Program-made: the position numbers and the translations under genes
Notes under the pieces: model-generated
The model's database searches: none
What the model was told of the DNA's origin: nothing
What the model saw: the letters and a program-made list of their open reading frames with translations, nothing else
Shown: in pieces, positions 44,100 through 53,263 of the stretch
Numbering within the stretch: the first letter of the stretch is position 1
Layout of the letters: every line of letters starts with the position of its first letter
Assembly (NCBI GenBank): GCA_003028315.1
Contig: CP028150.1
Span: 1,240,001-1,304,000 of the forward strand
Reading direction: 5' to 3'
DNA: 64,000 nt
DNA from: Neisseria mucosa
Lineage (GTDB): Bacteria; Pseudomonadota; Gammaproteobacteria; Burkholderiales; Neisseriaceae

Positions 44100-45023
44100 A
44101 TGAAAAAACGCTCCAACCCCCTCCCCCTTTTAAACGGTATAAAGCCCAGCTATTTGGTGCTGCCGCATGAAAAAGAGTTCTACGGCCTGCCGCTTTTGCA
44201 TTTTCTCTGCACACGCTTTCCTTTTGTCGGTGAAGAAAATTGGCGCAGGCGGCTGAACAGCGGCTTTGTGGTAGGTGCGGACGGGACGCCGTTTAACGAG
44301 CATACGGTGTTTGAAGCGGGCGAGACGATGTTTTATTACCGTGAAACCAGCAGGGACAGCGAACCGCGGATTCCGTTTGAAGAGAAGATTCTGTTTGTCG
44401 ATGAACATCTTATCGTGGTTGATAAACCGCATTTTCTGCCCGTCATCCCCAGCGGGCGTTTTTTGCGTGAAACGCTGCTGACCCGGCTGCGCCTGCGGCC
44501 GCAATTGCAGCATTTGAATGTAGCGGACATTACACCGATTCACCGCTTGGATAAGGATACGGCAGGGGTCATGCTGCTATCGCACAATCCTGCCACGCGC
44601 CGCGATTATCAAACCATGTTCCAAAATAAAACCGTCTGTAAAACTTATCAGGCAATCGCGCCTACGCGGACGGATTTGGCTTATCCGCTGAATGTTTCTT
44701 CACGCATGGTGCGCGGAGAAAATTTTTTTACGACACTTGAAGTAGAAGGTGAGCCGAACGCGCATACGACGATCGAGCTTATCGAAAACCGCGGCGCGTT
44801 CAGCCTCTACCGCCTTACGCCGCATACGGGAAAAAAACACCAACTGCGCGTGCATATGATGAGCCTGGGCATGCCGCTGATGAACGATGCACTTTATCCC
44901 GTTCCGTCTGCGGCGGGTGATGAGGATTATGGGAAACCTTTGAAACTTTTGGCAAAAAGAATTGAGTTTACCGATCCTATCAGCGGACAGGCACGGATAT
45001 TTGAAAGCGGTTTTGAGTTTTAG
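44100..45023 (+). CDS. RluA-family RNA pseudouridine synthase
   Basis: 307 residues. The catalytic Asp is in HRLDKDTAGVMLL, with the KTYQAIAP and GKKHQLRVHMMSLGMPL motifs downstream. The extended N-terminal S4-like region (WRRRLNSGFV and HTVFEAGETMFYY) is shorter than in RluD. The target RNA cannot be told; RluA/TruC-type and 23S rRNA targets are all possible. There is no SD-like sequence before the ATG at 44100. Confidence 0.9.
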   Translation: MKKRSNPLPLLNGIKPSYLVLPHEKEFYGLPLLHFLCTRFPFVGEENWRRRLNSGFVVGADGTPFNEHTVFEAGETMFYYRETSRDSEPRIPFEEKILFVDEHLIVVDKPHFLPVIPSGRFLRETLLTRLRLRPQLQHLNVADITPIHRLDKDTAGVMLLSHNPATRRDYQTMFQNKTVCKTYQAIAPTRTDLAYPLNVSSRMVRGENFFTTLEVEGEPNAHTTIELIENRGAFSLYRLTPHTGKKHQLRVHMMSLGMPLMNDALYPVPSAAGDEDYGKPLKLLAKRIEFTDPISGQARIFESGFEF

Positions 45024-45041
45024 CGGTAGAGTTGTATTTGA

Positions 45042-45079
45042 TAAAGGTCGTCTGAAAACTGGTTTTCAAACGACCTTTA
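45042..45079. terminator. Paired uptake sequences, one arm mutated
   Basis: AAAGGTCGTCTGAAAACTGG with its complement carrying one changed base (TTCAAACGACCT), between the convergent pseudouridine synthase and cardiolipin synthase genes. Confidence 0.7.
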
Positions 45080-45127
45080 TTATTGGAATTCCTGCGGAAA
45101 ATGACGGTACGAGTCCATTTTCATCTG

Positions 45128-46621
45128 CTACAAAAGCGGACTGACTAAGCGGACGGTATTTTCAATCAGCCCGCGGAATTTGGAGCGTTGCTGCCATGCT
45201 TTGACGGTGATGTAGCTGCTGTTTTTGAGGTAGTCGCGTTGGAGGTTGCAGATTTGTTTGGTGATGTCGCGGTCGTAGATGGCGAGGCTGATTTCGAGGT
45301 TGAGGAAGAAGCTGCGCATGTCCATGTTGACCGTGCCGAAGAGGGCGTAATCTTCGTCTATGGTCATGGTTTTGGCGTGTAGCAGTCCGCCTTCGAACAT
45401 GGCGATTTTGACGCCTGCGTCGAGCAACATGGGGTAGTAGGCGCGGGAGGCGTAGCGCACCATGAGGGAATCGACTTTGGCGGGCAGGATCAGGGTAACT
45501 TTGACGCCGCGTTTGGCGGCGATGGTCAATGCCATCAGGAGGGGTTCGTCGGGGACGAAATAGGGAGTGGTGATGGTGATTTGTTTGGTGGCGGCGTAAA
45601 TCGCGCTGATGATGGTTTCGTAAATGACGTGGCTGCCTTGTTCGGGCGCGGAGGGGATGACTTGGGCGACGATGTCGCCCTGCTGCATTTTTTCGGGAAG
45701 GATTTCGGGAATGCGCTCTTGCGCCTGCGTCAGATATTGCTGCACGCTTTCGAGGTTTTCGTCGGTTTCGACGGCAAGGTCGGCAAAGAAGACGGCGGAG
45801 AGTTCGAGTACCAGTGGGCCGGTGCAGCGCATCATGACGTCCACCCATTCGCCGACGCCGGAATCTTTTTTGAAGAAGCGGGGATCAACGAGGTTGAAGC
45901 TGCCGGTGTAGCCGATTTTGCTGTCGATGACGAGGATTTTGCGGTGGTTGCGCAGGTCGGTGCGGGTGAAGAAGGTGCGCCAGACGCCGACGGGTAAGGA
46001 GGCGTGGACCTCTACGCCGGCTTCGCGCAGGGTTTCTACCCAGCCGCTGTCGAAAAAGCGGCTGCTGCCGACTGCGTCGGCGAGGATGGCGCAATCCAAA
46101 CCTCTGTCGGCGGCGGCGAGGAGTTCGTTTAACAGTTCTTCTATCCTGCCTTCGGGTTCGATGATGTAGAAGGCGAGCATGCAGGAATGGCGGGCGGCGC
46201 GGATGTCGGCAAGTATGGTGTCGATGATTTCATCGGTGGTGGACAGCAGCGTCATGGCGTTGTTGCGCGTCGCGCCAAGTCCCGTTCCGCTCGCAGCGAC
46301 TTTGCTGATGCCGTGATAACGGGATTTGACTTTGTCGCCGATATCAAGGTAAAGGTTAGACAGGTAAGTTTCGACGAAACCTTGATAAAAACGGTTCATC
46401 TCGTCCGTACGCTTTGCCCGCGCCGTGCCGAGCCGCGGCTCGCCGATAAGCAGGTAGGCAATGGTGCCGAAGACAGGGAAAAGGAAGAGGATAATCAGCC
46501 AGGCAAACGTGGAGCCAATGTTTTTTTGTTTGTACAACACGCGCAAGACGCAGCCGAGCGCGGCGCAGGTGTGGGCGAAAATGAAGATTTCTGTCCAGGT
46601 GATGTCTTTTAGAAAAGTCAT
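45128..46621 (-). CDS. clsA: Cardiolipin synthase
   Basis: 497 residues. It condenses two phosphatidylglycerols into cardiolipin and glycerol at the inner membrane. Two N-terminal transmembrane segments (about 10-30 and 38-60) are followed by two phospholipase-D motifs: NHRKILVIDSKIGYTGSFN (HxK near 227) and LHAKTMTIDEDYALFGTVN (HxK near 408). The protein ends with SPLL as is common in ClsA. A full-length Correia element begins 37 bp before the start codon and may provide its promoter. Confidence 0.95.
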   Translation of the reverse strand: MTFLKDITWTEIFIFAHTCAALGCVLRVLYKQKNIGSTFAWLIILFLFPVFGTIAYLLIGEPRLGTARAKRTDEMNRFYQGFVETYLSNLYLDIGDKVKSRYHGISKVAASGTGLGATRNNAMTLLSTTDEIIDTILADIRAARHSCMLAFYIIEPEGRIEELLNELLAAADRGLDCAILADAVGSSRFFDSGWVETLREAGVEVHASLPVGVWRTFFTRTDLRNHRKILVIDSKIGYTGSFNLVDPRFFKKDSGVGEWVDVMMRCTGPLVLELSAVFFADLAVETDENLESVQQYLTQAQERIPEILPEKMQQGDIVAQVIPSAPEQGSHVIYETIISAIYAATKQITITTPYFVPDEPLLMALTIAAKRGVKVTLILPAKVDSLMVRYASRAYYPMLLDAGVKIAMFEGGLLHAKTMTIDEDYALFGTVNMDMRSFFLNLEISLAIYDRDITKQICNLQRDYLKNSSYITVKAWQQRSKFRGLIENTVRLVSPLL

Positions 46622-46657
46622 GTTCGATAGGCGGTAGAGGAATGGCGGGAGCGGATG

Positions 46658-46812
46658 TATAGTGGATTAACTAAATCAGGACAAGGCGACGAAGCCGCAG
46701 ACAGTACAAATAGTACGGAACCGATTCACTTGGTGCTTCAGCACCTTAGAGAATCGTTCTCTTTGAGCTAAGGCGAGGCAACGCCGTACTGGTTTAAAGT
46801 TAATCCACTATA
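46658..46812. repeat. Correia-type element, full-length form
   Basis: 155 bp with TATAGTGGATTAA-type ends, the inner CAGGACAAGGCGACGAAGCC segment and the middle part CACTTGGTGCTTCAGCACC, absent from the copy at 8144-8250. The middle part carries the IHF-binding region in described elements. It sits directly upstream of clsA. Confidence 0.95.
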
Positions 46813-46864
46813 TTTTTGAGTCTGACTGGTTTGAGGCGGTAAGGTTCAGATGATGAGTATATAC

Positions 46865-46911
46865 AAAGGTCGTCTGAAAAACGAGTATGGCGATTTTTCA
46901 GACGACCTTTT
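46865..46911. terminator. Paired uptake sequences, terminator of hemE
   Basis: AAAGGTCGTCTGAAAAACG and its complement, 16 bases after the hemE stop on the minus strand. Confidence 0.75.
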
Positions 46912-46926
46912 ACGTTACACGCTCAA

Positions 46927-47988
46927 TCAAGCGTGATATTGGCGCGACAGTTCGTGTACGGTATCGACTAAGATTTTGGCGTGTTCGGGGTCGGCGTGTT
47001 GGTTGATGCCGTGTCCGAGGTTGAAGACATGGCCGCTGCCGTGTCCGTAGTCGGCAAGGATGCGCGCGACTTCGGTGCGGATGGATTCGGGCGTGCCAAA
47101 GAGGGCAAACGGGTCGAAGTTGCCTTGCAGGGCGACTTGGTCGCCGACGCGGCGGCGTGCTTCGCCGATGTTGCACGTCCAGTCCAAGCCCAATGCGTCT
47201 GCGCCGATTTCCGCCATGCCCTCCAGCCACAGCCCGCCGCCTTTGGCAAACACGATAACGGGAACGCGTCTGCCTTCGCTTTCGCGTTTCAATCCGGCAA
47301 CGATTTGGCGGATGTATTTGAGGCTGAATTCTTTAAACGCCGCATCGCTCAGGACACCGCCCCAAGTGTCGAAAATCTGCACGGCCTGCGCACCCGCGTC
47401 GATTTGGGAGTTGAGGTAGGCGGTAACGGCTTGGGCGTTGGTGTCGAGGATTTTGTGCAGCAAATCGGGGCGCGAGTACATCATGGTTTTGATGGTGCGG
47501 AATTCTTTGCTGCTGCCGCCTTCGACCATATAGCAGGCGAGCGTGAACGGGCTGCCGGAGAAGCCGATGAGCGGTACGCGGCCGTCCAATGCTTTGCGGA
47601 TGGAGCCGACGGCGTCAAAGACGTATTGCAGTTTTTCCATATCGGGAACTTGCAGCTTGGCAATGTCGGCTTCGTGTTGCAAGGCGCGTTCGAATTTCGG
47701 GCCTTCGCCTTCGGCAAAATACAGACCCAAGCCCATTGCGTCGGGGACGGTCAGGATGTCGGAGAACAGAATCGCCGCATCCAAATCGAAGCGGTCTAAG
47801 GGCTGGATGGTCACTTCGGTCGCCAATTCGGTGTTTTTACACAAATCGAGGAAACTGCCCGCTTTCGCGCGCGTGGCTTTGTATTCGGGCAGATAACGCC
47901 CCGCCTGACGCATCATCCAAATCGGCGTGTATTCGACGGGCTGTTTGAGCAGGGCGCGGAGGAAGGTGTCGTTTTTCAAAGAGGTCAT
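46927..47988 (-). CDS. hemE: Uroporphyrinogen decarboxylase
   Basis: 353 residues. It makes coproporphyrinogen III from uroporphyrinogen III. The diagnostic PIWMMRQAGRYLPEY is near residue 21 and the ILFSDILTVPDAMG and GFSGSPFTLACYMVEGG motifs follow, with catalytic Asp in FSDI. It lies downstream of hemY-hemX-hemD in the same direction but behind a hairpin, so it may be separately controlled. Confidence 0.97.
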   Translation of the reverse strand: MTSLKNDTFLRALLKQPVEYTPIWMMRQAGRYLPEYKATRAKAGSFLDLCKNTELATEVTIQPLDRFDLDAAILFSDILTVPDAMGLGLYFAEGEGPKFERALQHEADIAKLQVPDMEKLQYVFDAVGSIRKALDGRVPLIGFSGSPFTLACYMVEGGSSKEFRTIKTMMYSRPDLLHKILDTNAQAVTAYLNSQIDAGAQAVQIFDTWGGVLSDAAFKEFSLKYIRQIVAGLKRESEGRRVPVIVFAKGGGLWLEGMAEIGADALGLDWTCNIGEARRRVGDQVALQGNFDPFALFGTPESIRTEVARILADYGHGSGHVFNLGHGINQHADPEHAKILVDTVHELSRQYHA

Positions 47989-48028
47989 ATGGGGCTTTCG
48001 GTTTGTTTGTAAAACGGGGAAGGAAAAC

Positions 48029-48081
48029 GGTTTTCAGACGACCTTTGCGGCGGTTTCCGCAATGAAAGGTCGTCTGAAAAG
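48029..48081 (-). terminator. Paired uptake sequences with inner hairpin, after hemY
   Basis: TTTTCAGACGACCTT and AAAGGTCGTCTGAAAA flank an inner GCGG/CCGC hairpin. It ends the hemD-hemX-hemY operon. Confidence 0.7.
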
Positions 48082-48109
48082 GGAGGATAGATAAAGATAT
48101 TTCCCAAAC

Positions 48110-49333
48110 TCAGCTATGCTGCTCCAACGCCGCGTGGCGTTCGTCATCGGAGACGGCTTCCAAAACCAATTTCCGCTGTTCCTGAGCTTTTTGCGGCTGT
48201 CCGGTTTCATCGAGTACGCGCGCCAGCATGAGGCGGGCGGCAATGCTCGGTTGCAGGGCGATGCTGGCTTCGAGGTAACTTTGTGCCTTGCCCCACAGGC
48301 TGCGGCCGTAGGCAAGCTGTCCGAGGTACATCAAGAGCGGTGCGTCGTCGGGTTTGTCTTTCAGCCAAGAATCGGCAAGGTCGATGGCTTTTTGCTGGCC
48401 GCGTTCGTTGAAGAAGCGGACGCTTTCGACGAAGGCTTCCAAAAGTTCGGGGCGGCGGTTTTGCGGGTAGTATTGGCGCACCCATTTGACGGCTTCGGTA
48501 TAGAGTCCGAGACGCTCGTATTTTTCGGCAATGGCGACACACAATTCGTCCGCTTTGAGTGTCTCGGGAATGCGCTTCAGACAGGTTTTCAGACCGGCTG
48601 CGTCTGATGCTTCCGCCAATAGGCGGCGGTATGCCCAGCTTTGGTATTGTTCCGCTTCAAAATCGTTAATCGCGCCGACTTTCATCAGTTTTTCGGATTT
48701 CGCCAACACATCTTCTGCATCGCCGTGGTCAAAGGCATAACGCAGTTGCAGGCGGGCGAGGCGGGACAGGTTGGGATGGATGCGCGCGGCAGCGTTCAGA
48801 TTTTCCAGGGCAGTCGGATAATCGCGGCGGCCGAGTGCGGACTCTGCCAACAACAGATAGCGGGAAAGCTGCTGTTTGTTCGGCAGTTTTTCAATGTCTT
48901 TCAGGTAGTGGTCGCGCAGTTCGAAGTTTTCCATTTGGTCGGCGGCGTGCGCGCCCAGCATCAGCGCAAGATTGCGGTTGTCGCCGGCTTCTTTGTTTTC
49001 CAATACTTTGGCGGCTTCCTGCTCCGCTTTTTCAAAGCGGCCTTCAAAAAACGCCAAACCTGCGCTGTTCAAAGCAACGGCTGCCTGACGGCCTTTGCGC
49101 GCCGTGCCGAAACGCTGCATACGGGCGGGGATGTTCATCAGGCCGACGATAAATTTGATCAGGAAATACAGGGTAACGACAAACAGAACCAGCCCTAAGA
49201 TAAAGGCGTGCAGGTTGACCCGCATCATGACTTGTCCGACGACGATATAGACATTGCCCGTGTAAATACCGGAAGTTAGGACGATGCCGACTGCAGCGGC
49301 GAATAAAACGACAATCCAGACGACGGCTTTCAT
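48110..49333 (-). CDS. hemY: HemY-like tetratricopeptide membrane protein
   Basis: 407 residues. Two N-terminal membrane segments (VWIVVLFAAAVGIVLTSG and IVVGQVMMRVNLHAFILGLVLFVV region) precede a long cytoplasmic/periplasmic TPR-rich helical domain with repeats such as LPNKQQLSRYLLLAESALGR. HemY of proteobacteria accompanies hemX but its biochemical task is unclear; it is not the protoporphyrinogen oxidase of the same name. It overlaps hemX by 4 bases (ATGA), which indicates coupling. Confidence 0.93.
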   Translation of the reverse strand: MKAVVWIVVLFAAAVGIVLTSGIYTGNVYIVVGQVMMRVNLHAFILGLVLFVVTLYFLIKFIVGLMNIPARMQRFGTARKGRQAAVALNSAGLAFFEGRFEKAEQEAAKVLENKEAGDNRNLALMLGAHAADQMENFELRDHYLKDIEKLPNKQQLSRYLLLAESALGRRDYPTALENLNAAARIHPNLSRLARLQLRYAFDHGDAEDVLAKSEKLMKVGAINDFEAEQYQSWAYRRLLAEASDAAGLKTCLKRIPETLKADELCVAIAEKYERLGLYTEAVKWVRQYYPQNRRPELLEAFVESVRFFNERGQQKAIDLADSWLKDKPDDAPLLMYLGQLAYGRSLWGKAQSYLEASIALQPSIAARLMLARVLDETGQPQKAQEQRKLVLEAVSDDERHAALEQHS

Positions 49334-50844
49334 GCACGGCCTCCTTTGGTCTCAGCATCGGCGGCAGGATGGCTTTGTTTCTCAGGAGCCGCTTTCTTTT
49401 CCGGCTTGGAAATGTTTTGCGGTTTGGCCTCGGAAGGCAGCGCCGGAGCTTCTAAAGGCTTCGCGTCTGTTTGGGCGGCAGGGGCGGGTCTTGCTTTGGC
49501 AGGATGGGGAGCCCTTGGAGCCGGTGCGGTTTTCGGTGCGGAAGCAGTTTCATTTACCTGCGAGGCGGTTTGAGGAGCGGCAGCTTCGGACGCGGCGGAG
49601 GGCAGGGGCGCGGACGCGGCGGTCGTTACGGGTTCGGGCAGCGCGACCGGAGTACGCGTACCGTCTTGATAGGCGCGGATCGCGCTGAGGCTGGCCTTCA
49701 AGCTGTCGTCTGAAATCATGCGCACATCGAGCGCTTTCAATTCAGACAACTCTTTCAGCCATGCCTGTGTTGCGGGCGATTTGCCATCAAAGTATTGTCT
49801 GACCGCCGCTTCAACGTAGTTCAAATCGCTTTGATAAACTTCGCCGTTGTGCTGCATCAGCGCGGTACGCGCATCCAAAAGGCGCAGGCGCAGGTTTTCG
49901 CGGACGAAATACGCCTGTTCGGGCGACAGCAGCATCGCATCTTTATTGTCGAGTCGGCGGACTTCCACCAGCCCTTTCAGTGCAACCAAAGATTTATCCC
50001 AAGTATTTTGCCACCAAGAGCCTGAAGACGCGCCGTTGCTTTGCGCCTGCTCGCCCGGCTGCAATACGCCGTCCAACACCAGCGGCAGGCCGGAAACGGC
50101 GGTTTCCAAACGGTCGAGGCGCAGCGCCGTGCCGGAAATATCGACATACGGACGGTTTTTCAATGCCGCCAAATCATGGCTGACGGCTTGTTTGATGGGC
50201 AGCAGCTCGGGCTGGTCGAAACGGCTCAGGCGGCCGTCGATGTGTTCCAACACCGCCGCCGCGCCTTGTACGTTGCCCGACAGCAGCAGTTGCTGCGAGG
50301 CGAGGTTCAACATGGTTTCCGCTTCGTCAACCAGCCAGTTGACGCGCCCTTTGGTCAGCTCCTGATACGCTTTTTGCGTTAACAGAATTTGTTCGCTGTT
50401 TGCCATTTGGGCTTTGCCCAAGCGCTCCAATTCGGCTTGGATGGCGGTTTGGCGGTTTAGATGGTCTTTCAGGAGTAAAGCGTTTTCAGATTCGCCCAAG
50501 GCGGCTTTATCGAGCTTTTGGTTAAACGAAAGCTCTTGGTTTTTCAAGACGTTTTGTCCTTGCACAAACAAAAAGCCACTTGCGCCCAAACCCAGCAGCG
50601 CCAGCACCAGCGCGCCTACCGCCAGCCCTCTGCCGCCGGATTGTTTGATGATGACGGGGGCGGGTTGGTTTTGAGGAAGATTTTTAGATTCAGACATGTG
50701 TGTTCCTGCGTATTCGGAGGTTTTAGGCTGCTTGGCCTTTTTCGGAGCCGCTGTTTCAGACGACCCCGCGTTGCCCTGACTGTCGACGATAATCGGCCGA
50801 CCGGCTTCGTTTGCTTCGGATGGATTGTCTTCAGACCGGCTCAT
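49330..50844 (-). CDS. hemX: HemX-like membrane protein
   Basis: 504 residues. A short polar N-terminus, a transmembrane segment near residues 75-93 (AVGALVLALLGLGASGFLFV) and a helical domain are followed by an Ala/Pro-rich tail after about residue 400 that is low in complexity. It is the HemX family, often mislabelled uroporphyrinogen-III methyltransferase; there is no SAM-binding methylase fold. It starts 14 bases inside the hemD end and runs into hemY with a 4-base overlap, so the three form one operon. Confidence 0.92.
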   Translation of the reverse strand: MSRSEDNPSEANEAGRPIIVDSQGNAGSSETAAPKKAKQPKTSEYAGTHMSESKNLPQNQPAPVIIKQSGGRGLAVGALVLALLGLGASGFLFVQGQNVLKNQELSFNQKLDKAALGESENALLLKDHLNRQTAIQAELERLGKAQMANSEQILLTQKAYQELTKGRVNWLVDEAETMLNLASQQLLLSGNVQGAAAVLEHIDGRLSRFDQPELLPIKQAVSHDLAALKNRPYVDISGTALRLDRLETAVSGLPLVLDGVLQPGEQAQSNGASSGSWWQNTWDKSLVALKGLVEVRRLDNKDAMLLSPEQAYFVRENLRLRLLDARTALMQHNGEVYQSDLNYVEAAVRQYFDGKSPATQAWLKELSELKALDVRMISDDSLKASLSAIRAYQDGTRTPVALPEPVTTAASAPLPSAASEAAAPQTASQVNETASAPKTAPAPRAPHPAKARPAPAAQTDAKPLEAPALPSEAKPQNISKPEKKAAPEKQSHPAADAETKGGRA

Positions 50845-51565
50845 CGGTTTGCTCCTTAGGAAATGATGAAAGTGCCGCTTTCAGAGAAGCGACGACCCGT
50901 ATGTGGCGCGCACCCGCCTCGCGAAGCGCGTCGGCTATGCGCGGATGATGGGTGAAGTATAACAAGGATTCGAAGAATCGGGAAAATTGCGGCGGAACCT
51001 GCGCAAACAGCCCGCGTACCAGTTCGCCCGAAGCGATAAAGGCGGCATCAATGGATTCGGCATCAAAATCCTGCCAATTCAATTCATTAGGTCGTCTGAA
51101 ATACGCTTCTGCGATTTCTACTGCAAAGCCTTTTTTCTTTAACGACTCCGCCAAAAAATCGCGCCCGCCGCCGCGTCCGCGCACAATCAATATGTGTGCG
51201 CCTTGCGGCAGCGTATCCCAAACCGGCAGCCGCAACACCGCCTCGCTGTCGTTGCCTTCTTGCGGCACAGACACATTTTTCGCGCCGCAGCGTTGCAAAG
51301 TCCGACCGCTTGCCTGCCCGACCGCCACCTGAACCTTTAGGTCGTCTGAAAAATCCACATACGGCGCAGCGGTTTCAACCGCCGTCGGACTGACCCAAAA
51401 CACCGCATCCGCGCGGGAAAACTGTTCTTTCAAACCGCGCAATGCTGCTTCGTCCGGCTCGATTTCAACCGGACTCAACACCCGCGCGCGCCACCCTGCC
51501 TGCGAACAGGTGCGCACATCATCTCCCGCACGCGCGGACGGACGGACAATCAGCATGACAGGCAT
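50831..51565 (-). CDS. hemD: Uroporphyrinogen-III synthase
   Basis: 244 residues, an average HemD. The family is poorly conserved, but the two-domain alpha/beta shape with DAVFWVSPTAVETAAPYVDF, VAVGQASGRTLQRCGAKNV, ILIVRGRGGGRDFLAESL and FIASGELVRGL patterns fits. It closes hydroxymethylbilane to uroporphyrinogen III. Two in-frame uptake sequences occur in the gene at 51089-51100 and 51339-51350. Its end overlaps the hemX start. Confidence 0.92.
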   Translation of the reverse strand: MPVMLIVRPSARAGDDVRTCSQAGWRARVLSPVEIEPDEAALRGLKEQFSRADAVFWVSPTAVETAAPYVDFSDDLKVQVAVGQASGRTLQRCGAKNVSVPQEGNDSEAVLRLPVWDTLPQGAHILIVRGRGGGRDFLAESLKKKGFAVEIAEAYFRRPNELNWQDFDAESIDAAFIASGELVRGLFAQVPPQFSRFFESLLYFTHHPRIADALREAGARHIRVVASLKAALSSFPKEQTDEPV

Positions 51566-51784
51566 TTCAGACGACCTCTTTAAATAAGGTTAAACCCAAG
51601 TTGTACAAAAAATATGGGAAAAAGTAAATATAAAACCGCAATGCCGACATATGCGGGAATCCAGCAAATCCAGCAAATAAACAGACGGTACAACGTCGAT
51701 GCTGATTGTATTGGGAGTTTTCAGATAAAGCCCAAGCTATATTTCGATTTGTCCCAAACCCTTGTTATCTGACCATATATACTT
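51566..51784. other. Intergenic region before hemD
   Basis: It presumably contains the hemD operon promoter. A GCGGGAATCCAG word at about 51651 resembles half of a dRS3-type repeat (GCGGGAAT); the other half is not found nearby. No gene is visible. Confidence 0.45.
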
Positions 51785-51835
51785 AAAAGGTCGTCTGAAA
51801 ACCTGTTTCGTTTTCAGACGACCTTCTTCACACAT
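51785..51835. terminator. Paired uptake sequences, terminator of the cbpA-cbpM unit
   Basis: AAAAGGTCGTCTGAAAACC and its complement, about 11 bases after the cbpM stop on the minus strand. Confidence 0.75.
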
Positions 51836-51845
51836 AACAACGCCC

Positions 51846-52142
51846 TTATTGTCCTTCCTCTTCCGGCAACACCGACGGCCGCTGTGCTTTCCTCAGCTCT
51901 TCCACTTCATCTAAAAGCCGCATAATCAAGCCCAACGCCGGGATGCCAGCTTCAAAATCACGGCTCAAACGCTGTGCGCGACGGATACGTGCAAGGTGGA
52001 AACCGCTGAACGTAGTTTGTTCGGGCTTGCCGCCTATGCTGATGATGTCTTCCTCGATGAGTTCCAACAGCCAATCGCGGCGGCAATGGCTGACAGCAAT
52101 GATTTCTTCAAAAGTCAATGTGATGTCGGTGGATTGCGTCAT
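51846..52142 (-). CDS. cbpM: Chaperone modulator CbpM-like
   Basis: 98 residues of the CbpM/MerR-like helix-turn-helix family (LTFEEIIAVSHCRRDWLLELIEEDII and LARIRRAQRLSRDFEAGIPALGLIMRLLDEVEEL). In E. coli CbpM binds the CbpA J-domain and inhibits it. It lies 15 bases after the cbpA stop and in the same direction, as in the E. coli pair. Confidence 0.9.
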   Translation of the reverse strand: MTQSTDITLTFEEIIAVSHCRRDWLLELIEEDIISIGGKPEQTTFSGFHLARIRRAQRLSRDFEAGIPALGLIMRLLDEVEELRKAQRPSVLPEEEGQ

Positions 52143-52157
52143 GGTTTATCCTTTCTT

Positions 52158-53117
52158 TCATGCGTGTTTCGCAGCGAAATGTTCTGCCAGTTTCTCCCAT
52201 GCAGCACGGTCGGCTTCACTTTCTGCAACAGGGACATTGATGCGGATATTCAAGTATAGGTCTCCCGCCTCTTTCGCCGGAATGCCCTTGCCTTTAAGGC
52301 GGATGGTTTTGCCACTCTGAGTGTTGGCAGGCAGATTGACCTGTAAGCGGCCGGATGCGGTAGGAACGATGATTTTGCCGCCCAATACCGCCTCCCACGG
52401 TTTGACATCTATCGTCTGATATACGTCTTTTCTGTTTTTGACGTACAAGTCCGGCCGGTCGTGGAACTTGATTTTCAAGTACAAATCCCCGTTCGCTCCG
52501 CCGTTGCTGCCCGGCAGCCCCTGCCCTGCCAGACGGATTTGCTGGCCTTCGGCGATGCCTTTGGGAATTTTGACGTTGAGGGTTTTGCTTTGATAAGCCA
52601 TACGGCCATATTCGTCCAAAGTCGGCACATTCAAAGTCAGACTGCGTTCCGCACCGGTATAGGCTGCGTAAATATCAATGCTCAATTCGGCGTGTTGGTC
52701 TTCTCCCTTGACAGGGCCGCGCGGCTGCTCGGGTCGGGAGCCGGCGTGGCGGAACGATGAAAACAAGTCTTCAAAATTAAAGTCGCCCGCGCCGAACGGT
52801 TCCCCTTCCCGATACTCATAACGGAAACCTCCGCCGTCGAAACCGTTGCCGAACGGGTTTCCGCCTTGTCCGAACGGATTACCCCCTGCGTTGCGGCCAT
52901 AAGGGTTTGCCAACATTTCATCATACTCGGCACGTTTCTCCTTGTCGGAAAGCGTCTCGTAAGCACGGTTGATTTCCGCCGTACGCTCAACGGCATCCGG
53001 CTCTTTGCTCACATCAGGATGGTATTTGCGCACCAGCTTACGGTAGGCTTTTTTAATAGCGGCTTCATCCGCATCCTTAGCGACGCCCAATATTTCATAA
53101 TAATTTTTTTCTGCCAT
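52158..53117 (-). CDS. cbpA: Curved-DNA-binding J-protein CbpA
   Basis: 319 residues from ATG 53117 (MAEKNYYEILGVAKDADEA); the frame extends upstream without J-domain sequence and is not used. The J-domain has the HPD motif in KYHPDVSKE and a Gly-rich linker follows. There is no zinc finger of the DnaJ type; the C-terminal substrate-binding domains begin near SLTLNVPTLDEYGRM. A type II Hsp40, cochaperone of DnaK. The next gene encodes its modulator. Confidence 0.95.
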   Translation of the reverse strand: MAEKNYYEILGVAKDADEAAIKKAYRKLVRKYHPDVSKEPDAVERTAEINRAYETLSDKEKRAEYDEMLANPYGRNAGGNPFGQGGNPFGNGFDGGGFRYEYREGEPFGAGDFNFEDLFSSFRHAGSRPEQPRGPVKGEDQHAELSIDIYAAYTGAERSLTLNVPTLDEYGRMAYQSKTLNVKIPKGIAEGQQIRLAGQGLPGSNGGANGDLYLKIKFHDRPDLYVKNRKDVYQTIDVKPWEAVLGGKIIVPTASGRLQVNLPANTQSGKTIRLKGKGIPAKEAGDLYLNIRINVPVAESEADRAAWEKLAEHFAAKHA

Positions 53118-53263
53118 GTTATTCCTTTGATTAATAATACCCAAAATTTTTATTGGATTTATAGTTAAGGGCAATCGCTCTAAAATCAAGCCCGACGGAA
53201 ATAAAAAACGCCGTTTCGGCAAACGGCGTTTTGACAGATTGATTTGATGCTTGACCAACCGAA

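Noticed and set aside
51651..51662. GCGGGAATCCAG as a dRS3 repeat
   Set aside because: Only one half of the repeat is present.
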